From positions 1,922,001 through 1,986,000 of the forward strand of contig JBBPFI010000002.1 of the NCBI GenBank assembly GCA_037974965.1: a stretch of DNA of 64,000 nucleotides, read 5' to 3'. The notes under the pieces are model-generated. The model was not told where the DNA came from. It ran no database searches and worked only from the letters and a program-made list of their open reading frames with translations. Origin of the DNA: Dacryopinax spathularia. Lineage: Eukaryota; Basidiomycota; Dacrymycetes; Dacrymycetales; Dacrymycetaceae. Below, piece after piece: positions 33,735-45,771 of this stretch (position 1 is its first letter; each line of letters opens with the position of its first letter). The translations under genes and the position numbers were made by a program.

Positions 33735-34151
33735 ATGTCGAACTACAACGAGCCTTCCAAGAACTGTACGTATCTCCGCTGTCCGCGAGTCGTTGAGCAA
33801 CGAGACTGACTCTTGCTGCAGCCGGCCAGTACCACTCCGTCAAGGGGACGGCCGTCGAGATGATCGGCAACCTCACCGGCGCCGAGTCCTGGCAGAAGTC
33901 CGGCAAGGAGGAGCACCAGCAGGGAGAGGCTGAGTACAACGCTGCCCAGGCCAAGGGCTACGTTGAGGGAGGCCTCGACCGCCTTGAGGGCAAGAAAGAC
34001 GCTGTTGTCGGTGCCATCACTGGTGACAAGCAGCAGCAGGTTGAGGGTACGTAATTTACTGCGCATACGTCTCCCAGCATGGATGCTGACTGCTTGCACA
34101 GGTAACATCAAGCACGACAAGGGCGAGACCCAGCAGCAGATCAACTCATGA
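33735..34151 (+). CDS. CsbD-like small stress protein (Hmp1-like)
   Basis: Three exons, ~95 residues. Start ATG at 33735 ([10 protein letters not shown]); introns GTACGTATC...TTGCTGCAG and GTACGTAATT...TTGCACAG; stop TGA 34149-34151. The sequence is hydrophilic and helical with repeats of the CsbD kind: [60 protein letters not shown], then [14 protein letters not shown]. Bacterial CsbD proteins are general-stress induced; the fungal Hmp1 (Ustilago) binds mismatched and cruciform DNA. Its exact role here is unknown. A strong TATA box fits an inducible gene. Confidence 0.9.
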
Positions 34152-35109
34152 GAGTCTCCATGTCGGACCTGCCCCGTCAACTTCATGACCCGTGTACCTG
34201 TATGCTAGTACTGTAGTGGATACCAATTGAAACCAATATTACCGATCGATTGTCCTCAGCGCACCATACTGTTCTTTCCCCAGTGCTAGCATGCCTGTAA
34301 TGCTGCCCAACAGGCGCTCGGCGTCCTCTTAACTCGAACTAGCCTATGTACCTATATGCTATCACGTGACTGAGGCAAAGGTGAGTGAGTGCCGCGATGA
34401 CGCGGCGACCGAGACTCTATTTCTCCTTTGTTCTTTCTCTCCGGGCCTGATAGGATCAAGCGTCAAGTGTGGAGGTTGTGGCTGACGATATCTACCTTCC
34501 TGCGAGAAGCAGCAGAGGACAGTGCGCATGGACGCAGAGGCCTTCTTCCTCTCGCATTCCGGCCCGCGTCGCGTGCGTCCCAGCCCGGAGGCTCAACCTC
34601 GACGTCAACAATGCTCTTTGTCGCACATCAATCGTCACCATATCTAGCTCCTCACATCAGCTCTATCGCCCATCAGGCCTTGCTACGAGAGATAACTTGC
34701 AGCGAACTTATCGTCGGAAAAGATGCGCCGTAGTTGGCGGATGCCGCATCTCATTCATCGTTTGGCTGTCAATCATCGATGATAAGGCAACATCGCATGC
34801 TTCCTCTTCCCGGATCTGACAGCTCACTTGCTTCTTTTGTCTGTCGATTGGTTTCCCCGGTCTCTTCCGTCTTGCGCTCATATGGCGATATGCGTTCTGA
34901 CCGAGCGCTCGCAGTCTTCTGAGGTGCCACTCCTATCATCTGTCCGGTCCTTGGTGGTTCTCCCTGCCATGCAGCTTGGCATGGATCTGTCGTTGTCGTC
35001 CTTCTGTGCCCACATCAATGGCTCAGGGTGGAATATATAATGACTGACAGATCGGCTGCCGTCTCGCCAGGCTGGCTCGATCTGGTCATCGTCTCGCCAA
35101 CTCCAGACA
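34152..35109. other. intergenic gap
   Basis: Nearly 1 kb between the CsbD-like gene and the first carboxypeptidase. Contains CACGTGA at ~34376 and the TATA box at 35034-35040. No convincing gene. Confidence 0.5.
35034..35040 (+). promoter_or_regulatory. TATA box of serine carboxypeptidase 1
   Basis: TATATAA, 70 bp upstream of the start at 35110. Confidence 0.6.
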
Positions 35110-36768
35110 ATGCAGCTCCTCAACGCGATCAGCGTCCTCCTCATCCCGGCTCTGGGGGCGTTCGCCTCCCAAATCCCGCGCATCAACAACATAATCGGCG
35201 GCATCCCAGACGAACTCCTAACAGCGCCGCACTTCGACTTCGCCAAGCCCAAGACGCTGTACACCACCGCTGGCTCTGGGGGGCTGCGGTATGTCGAGAA
35301 CTCGGGCGTGTGCGAGACGACTCCCGGCGTGTACCAGGCGAGCGGGTATGCGGATATCGCGTATAACCAGAGCTTGTTCTTCTGGTACTTTGCGGCGAGG
35401 AAGGATCCGTATAATGCGCCTCTGTCGATTTGGTTGAATGGCGGGGTGAGTCGTGTCCGATTTCTTTATAGTATAGCTGACTTATTGGTTATACAGCCGG
35501 GCAGTTCAAGCATGATCGGCCTCTTCCAGGAGCAAGGACCGTGTCGTGTCACCCTCGATGGTCTTAACTACACGCTCAACCCATACGCATGGAACGAATA
35601 CAGCAACATGATCTTCATCGACCAGCCCACGACAGTCGGCTTCTCGTATGGCACTGCGAATGTCGGTACAGCAGCTGAAGCAGCCGTGGGCGTGTGGACG
35701 CTCTTGCAGATGTTCCTTAGCGACCCCAAGTTTGCGCATCTGCAGAAGAACCAGTTTGCGGTCTGGACCGAGAGTTATGGTGGACATTATGGGCCTGCAG
35801 TCGCCTAGTGCGTGTCTCTCCTCCCTATAGCGATTCGGCTGCTGACAACGGGATCAGCCATATCCTCCAGCAGAACGCGCTAATTGATGCGGGGCTGCTC
35901 GCTGGCATCAAGCTTAACTTCCAAACCTTGGGTATCGGGAACGGTCTCACCAATCCTCTCGTTCAATATCCTCAATATCTTGCATATGCACTGAACAACT
36001 CGTACACCGTCCCGCTCGTCAACACCACCGTGTCGAACAACGCCTCCATCCACTTGTACGAGTCAGGTGGATGCCTCGACCAGATCTCGGCATGCTACGA
36101 TTCTCAGCTGCTCAATGGATCACCCAACTACACCATCTGCTCGGGTGCTCAGTCATACTGCAACCGATATGTGCTGAGTCCGCTCGTTGGCAAGTACAAT
36201 GATTACGATGTTCGCGTTGTCAACCCGGATCCTTACCCTCCCGACCTTACCCAACTGCTTCGCAACCCGGCTCTTACGAGCAAGATTGGTGTGCCAAGCT
36301 TCGTGAACTGGAGTGAGACGAGCTACGCGGTATACGACAACTTCGCCCGTACGGGAGACTGGAGTAAGAGTCCTTTCACGATTCGTCGCTGTGGCGTTCA
36401 GACTGATCAATCTTGGCTTAGTGACCAACTCTGCTCCCTATCTCGAAGCGGTGATCAATGCCGGGATTCGCACGACCATGTACGATGGCGACGCTGACTA
36501 CATCTGCAATTATAAGGGGTTCGAGGCCGTCGCGGCAAACCTTAACACCAAGTTCGCCTCGATCTACAACTCGATCGACTTTGAGCCCTGGAACGTCGCG
36601 GGCTATCCTGCAGGGTATATCAAGAATGCCGGTACCTTCTCCTTCGTCCAGGTTACAGGAGCAGGGCACGAGGTGCCTGCTTATGGGAATGGCCCACTTG
36701 CGGAGGGCCAGGCCGCACTCGCCTTCTTCATCCAGACAATGAAGGGGCAGCCGATCACCAGTACATGA
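35110..36768 (+). CDS. serine carboxypeptidase 1 (peptidase family S10)
   Basis: Secreted or vacuolar carboxypeptidase; four exons, ~490 residues. Signal peptide MQLLNAISVLLIPALGAFA. Landmarks: [64 protein letters not shown], the nucleophile Ser in [11 protein letters not shown], the catalytic Asp in [10 protein letters not shown] and the catalytic His in [10 protein letters not shown]. Many N-x-S/T sites suggest heavy glycosylation. The usual S10 signature around the nucleophile is G-E-S-Y-A/G; here the first residue is Thr. No KDEL or membrane tail. The next gene, in the same direction, is a paralogue. Confidence 0.94.
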
Positions 36769-37156
36769 GCTCTGACCCGGGTGTATCATGCCGCCGCGAA
36801 CATGGACAATGTACATATCCCATTGTAGCGCGTCGAGAGTTGTATAGGGGCAGGGAATGGTAGGAAATGAAACGATGCTTGATGAATGTGCCTGGAATGC
36901 AGACCCTTTCGACGTCAGCGCCGCCTTGACAACGTCCGCCATCGCCCCTTCAGTCTCGCCTGTTCCTCTCCCCAGTTCCCCTCGCAAATTACCGTCGCTC
37001 TCCATCCGAAAGCTTGCTCCCTCACTGCACTCTTGGACGTTTCCCAAGCAGACGCCCCTTTCCGAAACTTTTATAATCAACTGGGCTGTTAGACATGGTT
37101 GAAACACCACAAGAGTCACTGCTGCGCGTCGCTGGCCGACACGCTCTCACGAAAAG
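36769..37156. other. spacer between the two carboxypeptidases
   Basis: 3' end of carboxypeptidase 1 and promoter of carboxypeptidase 2. No gene. Confidence 0.6.
37072..37077 (+). promoter_or_regulatory. TATA-like box of serine carboxypeptidase 2
   Basis: TATAAT, 80 bp upstream of the start at 37157. Confidence 0.45.
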
Positions 37157-38983
37157 ATGACCCCGCCCAGCTGCAAGTTGCTAGCCATCTTCGCGCTGCT
37201 CATCCATGCCGTGTATGCACGGCACGTCACGGTCATAGACGGCGTCCTCGCAGGCGTCGCTGGGCTCGTCCCTCGCTCACCGACGGTGTGGACACCACTC
37301 CCCGTCATCTCCCTTGGCGTGGGGCTCGGTCTGAACCTCAAGCGGTCTCCCACACCGCGCGCTATCAATCCGTCCAACATCACCGTCGGCACTCTTCGTT
37401 ATGTCGAGAACTCTGGCGTGTGCGAGACGACACCTGAGGTGTATCAAGCGAGTGGTTACGGGGAGATCGCTGCGAACCAGAGTATCTTCTTCTGGTACTT
37501 CGCAAGCCGGAACGGGGAGGACAACGCTCCTCTGAGCATATGGCTGAATGGAGGCGTGAGTCCAGTCAACGCCCCCTCTGTCATCACTCACTGACAGATA
37601 ATAGCCTGGCAGCTCAAGTATGCTCGGTCTCTTCCAGGAGGTCGGTCCCTGCAGAGTCACCAGCGATGGCCAGAACTACACCCACAACCCCTACTCCTGG
37701 AACAACGCAAGCAATATGCTCTTCATCGACCAGCCCGTTGGCGTCGGCTTCTCATACGGTGCAACACAAGTCAATAGCTCGCAAACGGCAGCGGCGGACT
37801 TGTGGAAGTTCATGCAGATCTTTTTGGCGGACAAGCGGTTCTCGAAGTTGGCGAATAACAGTTTCGCGATATGGACGGAGAGCTACGGTGGGCATTACGG
37901 ACCGACTTTTGCTTCGTATGTCCGTCACTGTGAGCAGGAAATGCGGCATGCTGAGTTTAGCACAGGCACATATTGCAGCAGAATGCAGCCATAGACGCAG
38001 GTGTCGCAAAGGGGATCAAGCTGAATCTGAAGACACTGGGCATCGGGAACGGCATGATCGTGCGTTCTTTCACTTCCCCTCCCCTTCCTGCCTCTCACGG
38101 TCATACAGAACCCACTCGTCCAGTATCCACATTATGTAACCTACGCGTCCTCCAACCCTTACAACGTCACGATCGCGAACAGCACAATCATCAGTAACGC
38201 GACGTACAACCTGTACTCACCAGGAACATGTATGGACCTGATTGGAGAATGCTACGCGACGCAGAGTGCCAGCGGGACGGGCAACGCTGTGGCATGCTCG
38301 ACTGCGCAACAGTTCTGTAATAAGAACGTGTTGACGCCGCTTATTGGAGAATACGATGAATACGATGTACGCCTTTATTCCCTTTCGACGATGCAGACTT
38401 TTCCAGTTGCTAACCCTCTTCCCAGATCCGGCAACTCACGCCGGATCCGTACCCGCCAAATCTTACGCACCTCTTGCATGACCCCACCCTGCTGAACGCA
38501 ATCGGTGTACCGACTTCCATCAACTGGACACGGTCGAATCGCCAAGTCTACGACAACTTCGCAAACACGGGTGACTGGAGTGAGCCGGGCACGTCTTACC
38601 CAGTATAGGCCAACAATACTGATAGCTGACTAGTGACCAACTCTGCACCGTATTTGGAGAGCGTGATCGACTCCGGCGTTCGGGTGACACTGTACGACGG
38701 CGACGCAGACTATATCTGCAACTATCAAGGCTTCGAAGCAGTCGCCGACGCCCTAGTCACGCGCTACAGCACCCTCTACACCTCGCAGAACTTTACGTCC
38801 TGGACGGTTGCCGGACAGCCAGCAGGACAATTCAAAAATGCCGGTCCATTCTCATTCGTCAGAGTCGCCGGAGCGGGACACGAAGTGCCCGCTTATGGCG
38901 TGGACGGCTCGCTCGCTGAGGGCCAGGCGGCGTTCTCTTTCTTCCAGCAGACGATGCAAGGACTTCCGATTTCGAACACTTAG
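37157..38983 (+). CDS. serine carboxypeptidase 2 (peptidase family S10)
   Basis: Tandem paralogue of the gene at 35110-36768. Start ATG 37157; signal peptide [21 protein letters not shown]; then a unique ~45-residue stretch before [21 protein letters not shown]. Six exons, two more than carboxypeptidase 1: extra introns fall after GIGNGMI and EYDEYD, where the sister gene is continuous. Catalytic elements are intact: Ser in [11 protein letters not shown], Asp in [10 protein letters not shown], His in [10 protein letters not shown]. The same Thr replaces the usual Gly before the nucleophile motif. Several N-glycosylation sites. Probably broad C-terminal exopeptidase activity in the secretory route or outside the cell. 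Confidence 0.93.
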
Positions 38984-39109
38984 GCTTTATGACAGGCGAC
39001 GATATGTATTACAATCATACACGAGGTTACGAAGATATGAATGATACAGATATGGAGTATGCATGTATGTATGATTAGCGCAGCCCAAAAAGTCCCAAAA
39101 TGAAGATGA

Positions 39110-40943
39110 CTATCGTTTACTTCGCACTACCCGTTCCCACACACCCAATCTTTCGCGCAGTGCGCGCACATTCTCCTCCGCAAAAACGGAGTCTCCTGCC
39201 CGACCTGATATTCGCCCTGTTTCGCGTCGGCCTTTCCATATCAAGGCATCTGCTGATCGAAGGAAGTCCATCGCTCGGACGACGTCGTCAAGCGACTGCG
39301 GCTCGTATGGGTTGGGCGAACGGGGTGTTTGTGATGTTGTTCCGGTCAGAGCTGATATCGGCAGCGATAACTTGGCAGCAGTACGCTCAAGAGCGTGACG
39401 TGCCGCGCTGTCCGACTCGCGACGGTCTTCTTGATCAGGTTGCCTCCGCTGGTGTCCGTTCATATGATGGTACGAGACAGTCCTTGTTTGCGGTGCATAT
39501 TCGTTTTTAGCAGGTGACCTGACAGCATGACGGTCTACTTGCGGACTCCTCCGTGGTCGCTCGGGACTTCGAATTGAATGGGAAGGAGAGGCCGGTATCT
39601 CATTCGCCGCCAGAGCAGGCGGCTGCAGACCGAGCGAACGCAACATTCCCGTCAGCTCGTCGCACTGTCGCTCCAGTTCGTCCGCTTCTTGTCTCGCTCG
39701 TGCCATTTCGCGTTCTAATGCTTCTCGCTCCCGGTCATTTCTACTCTCGGCGGCCTGGAAGATGTCAGAACAAGACAATACTAGGCACAGGAGCGCATAT
39801 ACCTTAACCTCGTCATACAAAGATCTTGAAGTGCACGAAGAGGATGGCACGGGGGCCAAAGAAGTTGATAGATTGTCTGATCGGACGGGTGATGCTGTGG
39901 CACTACCGGATAGATTTGCTTGCAATTGCTCGTGTGCATATCCCGACGACAGCGAGTTCCGTACTGTGGCGTGCACAGGTGCTTGTGTGGCATGTGCTGG
40001 TTCGGGATGTTCTTGAGGGGATGCCCTGGTGGTTGACGAGTCCGTGGTTGCGGACGTGAGAGAGGGCGACACTTGAATCGCAACATCCCTTCTGTTATGA
40101 TTCTGCGCTGAAAACGGGTCAACATTGACACGACCGGTGAGATTCCTATCTTACGTACCAGAAATATCATCCTCCGAATACTTCGATCCAGAACTCGGAA
40201 GGCCAGTTTGCGCCGACACCGTCCGTGAGGTCTGACTTGGGTGGTATTCACAACCTCGTGGGCCATCTCCATTCACGTCAGGAGAAGCGCGTCGCAAGTT
40301 ATCGATGAACGACTCGTGCGACATCGCTCGTACCATTTTGTGCGGCGCAGACGCGGGACCACCAATGATCATTGGGTATCGCGCCATGAGACGGGTCAGC
40401 TCTCCTGAGCTCTGTGGAGTATTCGGTCAGCCAGACGAGCCAAGCGAGCTATACGCTGCATACCTCAGTAACGCCTTCGGCAGGCTTGGGTTGAACCTGT
40501 TGGTGCAGCGCCGTGTTCGACGAAGACGCTAACTGTACAGGTTCTGGACTTGGCGACCGCAGCGCCTGAAATAGGCTGTCTCCGGTCGGCACAGTGGAAG
40601 ACGCGATAGGAACTTCTTGTGTCTGCTTTACTTAATATATGAGGTCAAGATCCCTGTCCGGCATATCTCCAAGGCGGCGTACCTGAGGCGGTTTATCCTC
40701 GAATTCTGTCTCATCCTCATCGCCCACCGATCTCCCAGCGACGCTCGATGCGCCATCATCATCCATCGCTCGCCTCAGCCGCTCCAAATCAAGCTGACCG
40801 AGGTCTTGAAGGTCCCGGACATTTGAGGGGAAAAGATCAATCGCAGTTTGGCGTCTTTCGTAAACCTCTGCAGCCGGTAGCGCGGGGCTCAGTGGGTTTG
40901 ACAATGGCAGTGGGATCGACCTTGGTGATGGCTGGTACTCCAT
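39110..40943 (-). CDS. uncharacterised coiled-coil protein
   Basis: Five exons, roughly 530 residues. I start at ATG 40943 (MEYQPSPRSIPLPLSNPLSP); splice joins are clean (for example ending DKPPQ, VTE, DDIS and EVK before introns of 45-60 nt). The N-terminal part has VRDLQDLGQLDLERLRRAMD and a long acidic/Ser-rich stretch. LTRLMARYPMIIGGP is the most ordered block before the centre. A coiled coil follows: NDREREALEREMARARQEAD, ELERQCDELTGMLRSLGL. After a basic Ser/Pro linker the C terminus again looks folded: SLDDVVRAMDFLRSADALIW, VRALRERLGVWERVVRSK. I do not recognise a family. The composition suits a scaffold or cytoskeleton-linked protein. It converges on carboxypeptidase 2, 126 bp away. 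Confidence 0.75.
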
Positions 40944-41301
40944 ATAGACCAGCAAAGAGAGATCAATATAGACAATATCCCCCTAGAGTGCCATGTTGGA
41001 CTGAAATTCGAGGCGAGCCCTTTGCCGTATCTGGGGATTTGGGGACAAGCACCGGTGCTTCATGTACCGTATCAAACGCGACTGTTCGACAGTGTAAGGG
41101 TCGTCGAAATATTGGTCACGTGCTGCAATAAACAATGCTGCTTCCGATCCAGCTACGATACAGAAACGGTTTGTACTACAACACACACTACGCGTATCTT
41201 TGCTTCGAGGATATCCTACCTTTCTTGTGCAACAGGTTTGGGTCAGTTACGCACGTATGCAACCTGCGAACCTATCGTTCGCCGATCGAACAACACCCTT
41301 C
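40944..41301. other. intergenic gap
   Basis: Promoter of the coiled-coil gene and 3' end of NYN gene 1. Nothing else seen. Confidence 0.55.
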
Positions 41302-43410
41302 TCATAATCCTGCCTCCTGTGCTGACTGCTGCTGCGGCTCCGGCTCACACGGTCCCAGGGATGAGTGCTGATACTTCGGGTTCCCTTGAAAAAACGCCTT
41401 CGCTTCACTCGACAGTTTGCTCGACGAGGTTCCGTTGACCGAAACGAGCCCCGCTTGCTCGGCCGCCCAAAAATAACGACGCTTCGGAATACCGACGAGC
41501 TTCTGAAGGTGGGCGAACTGCTCAGTCCGGGAGGCTTTGGATTGTCGAAAGTAGTCCATCACCATTGCCGGAAGATATAGAATCTCGTCTGCGCTAGAAT
41601 CTCGAAGAGTCCGGATCAGGGCTGCTGCCCGAGTATTGCCACAGGCCGCTCCGTAAATCCCGTCATGCGTTCGTCGTCCGGGTGGCTCCATTATAGCATC
41701 TCTGTATTCAATCCATAGTGCGGCGAATAGGCCACTGAGAATAATAATGGGCTCGTCGTCCGGGGAGCCAGAAGAGGGCCCAAGGTCGAACACCCCTTTC
41801 TTCAAAGCCTTTTGGAAGTAAGCCGAGGTGGATGAGAATTTCCGCCGGCGGCGTGATGATGAGAAAAAGTCTGCCCGGTTGAGGAAGGCGTCAACGGGCT
41901 CCTTCAAGTTACTGGCCCTGCAAAGATCGTCCCGACCTGATAGTATGGCGTGTCGTACCCAGTAATAGAGTGCATGCCGAAATGGACCGCGACCCGTGGT
42001 CGGAATTGTCCTGTCATCGATCGCGGTCAACAGCTCCAAAAGCGCCTTGCCTCGCTGTGTGAGCAAGGTAAAGACCGTAGCCTGGGTCGGGTTGGTTGTC
42101 ACGGGACTCGAAGCAACAACCATCCCAGTAAGAACCAAGTCCTGAAGAAGGACAAAGGTCTGTGTCGGATAAGTGTAGTTGGGAGCCAAGTGAAAGTATT
42201 CGTGCTCCAAACAGTAGAGGAGGTCGTAGGTCAAGAAGAAGTCGGAGAAGGGCGACATATCATACATATGCGAGCCGTTATTCGAGGCGGACGTCGCCGG
42301 GGGAACAGGTGATTGCAGAGCCTTTGAAGGTCCGAAAAGGTCTTGCAAAGGTACAGGAAGGGACGACAAGCCTGACGCGTTCTTCGCATCATCGTGGCCA
42401 GGCTGTCGCCCACGACACACATCCCTCCACAAGACGCGACGCCGCACTTGAGAGCTGAGAGATGCAGAGATCTTGGTACCATGCACCAGGAGAATATCAT
42501 AGCCATGATCTTGAAGAAGTGCCAGGCGCCGTTCGAAATCGGAGTCTGAAGAAATGAGACTTGCGGCTATTTAGTGTACAACAGTCGATGCAAGAAATGC
42601 CTCACATGATGCCTGAGGTGGAAGGCTCATGAGTCAACGTGAATTTCTGGACTTCATCACTTAGGAAAGCCTGAGTATATGATACTAGCTTGTAGACGGT
42701 GCTGAACTTACAGGAGACGAAGATCAGCGGCGGAGGGCTTCTTCGACGAGCATTTCAAGACCTCGACGTCCAACTTTTTGAGATCGGCGAGATATCGAGT
42801 CATCGGCGAATCCTTCGCGAAACTAACGACTACATCTCAGGTAAGGAACTTCCGTCTGAAGTAAAGAGTATGTCAACATACCGATTCGGGAAGGTCGATA
42901 TCGCCGAGCCGTCGTGAGAAGTCTGATGTTCCGCACAGCTTGGACTGCGGTGATTCCTGAAGCCCCGTCAGATGCGTCTACTTAGCGTTCATTGTATAGC
43001 GTACCTTGGGGTATGGCGCAATTTTCGATATCCCAGAATACGTGAGCGATGCCAGGGTTGGGCTCCCGCTGTTTTGGGTCAGATAAGCCCGCGCGATGTT
43101 CAGATATCGCAGCCATGTCGACCGGAACATGGAGAGGTATACCAAGTCTGGTAGGTGGATCAGATGACAATGTCCCGACTGTGGAAGCCTGAGACATATT
43201 CGGTCCATGCCGTAGTATATCCTGCACAGTGCTCCGACGGGTCGGCGCTCCGTATGCCGTCAAGTGAAGTGCTTGGGATGCACCGCTATCCGGCTCGATC
43301 GGTCTCATGTCCAGCACCGACGGATCATCGCTTTCATTATGAGAGGGCAGCTCGAGGGGTTCACTCGCCGCAAGACCACTTGGATTGGAGCGAGACCAGT
43401 TGTTGCCCAT
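41302..43410 (-). CDS. NYN-domain protein 1 (MARF1/LabA-like putative ribonuclease)
   Basis: Five exons, ~620 residues; start ATG 43410. The N terminus MGNNWSRS fits an N-myristoylation signal (Gly2, Ser6). After ~115 Ser/Pro-rich residues the NYN domain begins at HVFWDIENCAIPQG (WDIEN at residues 126-130). It continues RIVVSFAKDSPMTRYLADLK, LDVEVLKCSSKKPSAADLRLL and ISSDSDFERRLALLQDHGYD. The acidic residues used for metal binding in NYN/PIN nucleases (D in WDIEN, D in AADL, D in SDSDF) are all present. The C-terminal ~390 residues are unknown: FFLTYDLLYCLEHEYFHLAP, TLLTQRGKALLELL, RHALYYWVRHAILSGRDDLC. They align with NYN gene 2, so form a conserved family-specific domain. Acceptors were fixed by alignment to gene 2. 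Confidence 0.82.
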
Positions 43411-43878
43411 AGTTCCTTCCTTCCTTAGGATGCGCGTCTTTCTGGGATCGTCGCGAGCGAATGAGGATCAGAACAAGGACCGCGCGCAAAGGAGCTTGTC
43501 GGCGCTAGCTAACCCTTCTCACGGAACCAAATCTCTGGATACAATATATATGCCAGGACAGAAGCGCTACGCGTTAGGGACAAAGCAAATAACGCGCCCC
43601 GAAAGGTTAGCGCTTCTTTATGTGTTTGAGGCGGTGCACCGGGAGGTCGGACCGGCATCGCCCAATTGGGAGCAGTACAATCAAACACGACTCTTCACAA
43701 TATAAGCTAACTACCTCTCCTCACCAGCATTTGGTTAGAGTATAACTCGATACAGTTTCCAAATGCGGAAGATCCGAAGATCTACACTAGGTCGAGATGA
43801 GAACCGGGCAGAGTCTGCGGAAAATCGACAGCTTCAAGTTAGAGCAGGCACGGAAACAGTCATAGACAACGCGAAGGT
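43411..43878. other. spacer between the NYN genes
   Basis: Promoter of NYN gene 1 and 3' flank of NYN gene 2. A plus-strand frame overlapping it is not protein-like. Confidence 0.55.
43544..43551 (-). promoter_or_regulatory. TATA-like box of NYN gene 1
   Basis: TATATATT on the minus strand, ~135 bp upstream of the start at 43410. Confidence 0.4.
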
Positions 43879-45771
43879 CTAACAGTTCCGTTCGAGCGCA
43901 CGCTTGAAAGACTTTACAAGGTTCACTCCTTTGGCCGTCAGCTGAGAAGGCTGACCGCCTGCCCCTAATAGCAGAATATCGGCTTTCTGAGCCGAGCGTA
44001 GCGCTTGCGAGCGGGTCCAGCCAAGGAGTTTTGCCCAGTACATCACCTGTTCCTTGCTCGCCGCGACATGTGGCTCCGCCTGGAGCATTGCTAGAGGAAG
44101 AAACAAGAGCTCATCGCGCGTACATCCGGCAAGCTCATCCATTACAGCCTGGGCAGTTACCGTGCCACAGGCGACGCCTTGCAGTCCCTCAGCGGAGTGC
44201 GAGGAATGTAGCTGCACGGAGCGCTTGAATTCCAGCCATCGTTCCGCAAGCGGTTGCTGAAGGATCAGACAAGAGTCTGCCTCATCGTTGTAAGGAGTCG
44301 TCGAGAACACACCGTTCGACACTGAGTGGGTGAAGTATGCCGTCACAGAGTCGTATGGTTTGCCGGAGTAATTTGTGATAGTGCGATTCTCGAGCAATGG
44401 CTTGATCTTTTCACCGAGGACGCTGATCCGGCAGATCTCTTCCGTCCCGTGGACAATAGCATCCCGGATCCACAGGTAGACTGCCTGTCGAAAGGGCCGA
44501 CGACCAGTAAACTTGTCCGTCGACTTGTCGACCTCTTTCAGTAGTTTCCGTAATGCGGCGCCTTTGTGGGTAAGAAACGCAAAGACAAAGGCTGGCACCG
44601 GATTGCTTGTAGGCCGAGTGCGCAAATATACGAACCCTTCCTCTTCAAGCTCCAGAAGGGTGGTGAACACAAGATCGGGGTATTTGTGGCCGGCAACGAG
44701 GTGGAAGTTCATCAGCTCTATGCACCATAGGAGATTATAGGCAACGGCAAAATCTGGGAAGCGGTTCGGCCGACCCGGCTTAGCGCTCAGAGCAGGCTCC
44801 GTGCGCGCTTCACGAGATATCAGCCCCTCTCCAGGCGTGCATGAGGTCGCACCCGATTTGGAAATCGGATGCGCCGAGGATAGAAGAATCTGTGAGGGGT
44901 CCGCTTCTCCCGTGGTCTCCATCGGGCGTGGAAGTAGCGATAGAGAATTGCTTGACGAAGTGCTGGGCGTCGCGGGTTGGACACCGCACACAACCGGCCA
45001 AAGCAGCCTTCGTCCAACCACGGAAAGCAAGATATCAGGAGCATTCCCTTGATGCACCAGCAGAACGTCGTATCCGGCCTCACGCAAAATCGAGAGTCGT
45101 CGTCCGAAGTCGCGATCCGAAGTGATCAAGCTATCATAGCGTGAGTCATAGGTTTCGGCATGAGTCACGAGATGTCTCACATTACTCCGGACGTCTCCGG
45201 CGAATGCGACAAGGTAAAACGCTGGATCTCGTCTCTGTCGAGATTTGTAAGTGACTCGTATACTCAAGTCGAATCTTTGGACATACAAGATCAGCAGATC
45301 AGAAGCAGACGCTTTCGTGGAGGAGCAGTCTAGCAAATCCACACCAAGCCTCATGAGGTCATCGCGATAGGCGGTCGACAGATGTCCTTGTGCGATAGCC
45401 GCAACTTTGCACGGGTTATCTAGCTATCACCGCTGCAAATGAGAGACATACCGATTCGGGAAGGCGCGTATCCTCGAGGCGTCCGTAGTTGTCGTATACG
45501 GCTGATAACCTCCGTCGGACTTATTCCTAGATCATATCAGCAAGCGTGCCCACAATCCCAGCGCGAGATTCTGACCTTTCGGGATCTGACAGTTCTCGAT
45601 GTCCCAAAAGACATGCGCAACCCCGCCGGGTTGCACCGTCGGCGAATGTGCAACCGGTTGCTGGTTGATGACGAGCGCGTCATTTGTCGATGTGGTTGGC
45701 AAATCGGAGTTGCCGTCTACATCAGACTCGGGCAGCCGTATGTGCCCACCTCCAGGACAACAGTTACCCAT
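43879..45771 (-). CDS. NYN-domain protein 2 (MARF1/LabA-like putative ribonuclease)
   Basis: Tandem paralogue of NYN gene 1, same strand. Start ATG 45771: MGNCCPGGGH, again Met-Gly-Asn, here with two cysteines that could be palmitoylated. The leader is ~70 residues shorter than in gene 1, with WDIEN at residues 56-60 (HVFWDIENCQIPKG). The NYN domain continues RIVAAIAQGHLSTAYRDDL, LGVDLLDCSSTKASASDLLI, RFTLSHSPETSG and LITSDRDFGRRLSILREAGY. Predicted acidic active-site residues are kept. The shared C-terminal domain reads FAVAYNLLWCIELMNFHLVA, FAFLTHKGAALRKLLKEVD, RQAVYLWIRDAIVHGTEEIC. Five exons with introns at the same places as gene 1. Role unknown; NYN proteins cleave RNA, and MARF1 silences transcripts. 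Confidence 0.83.
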
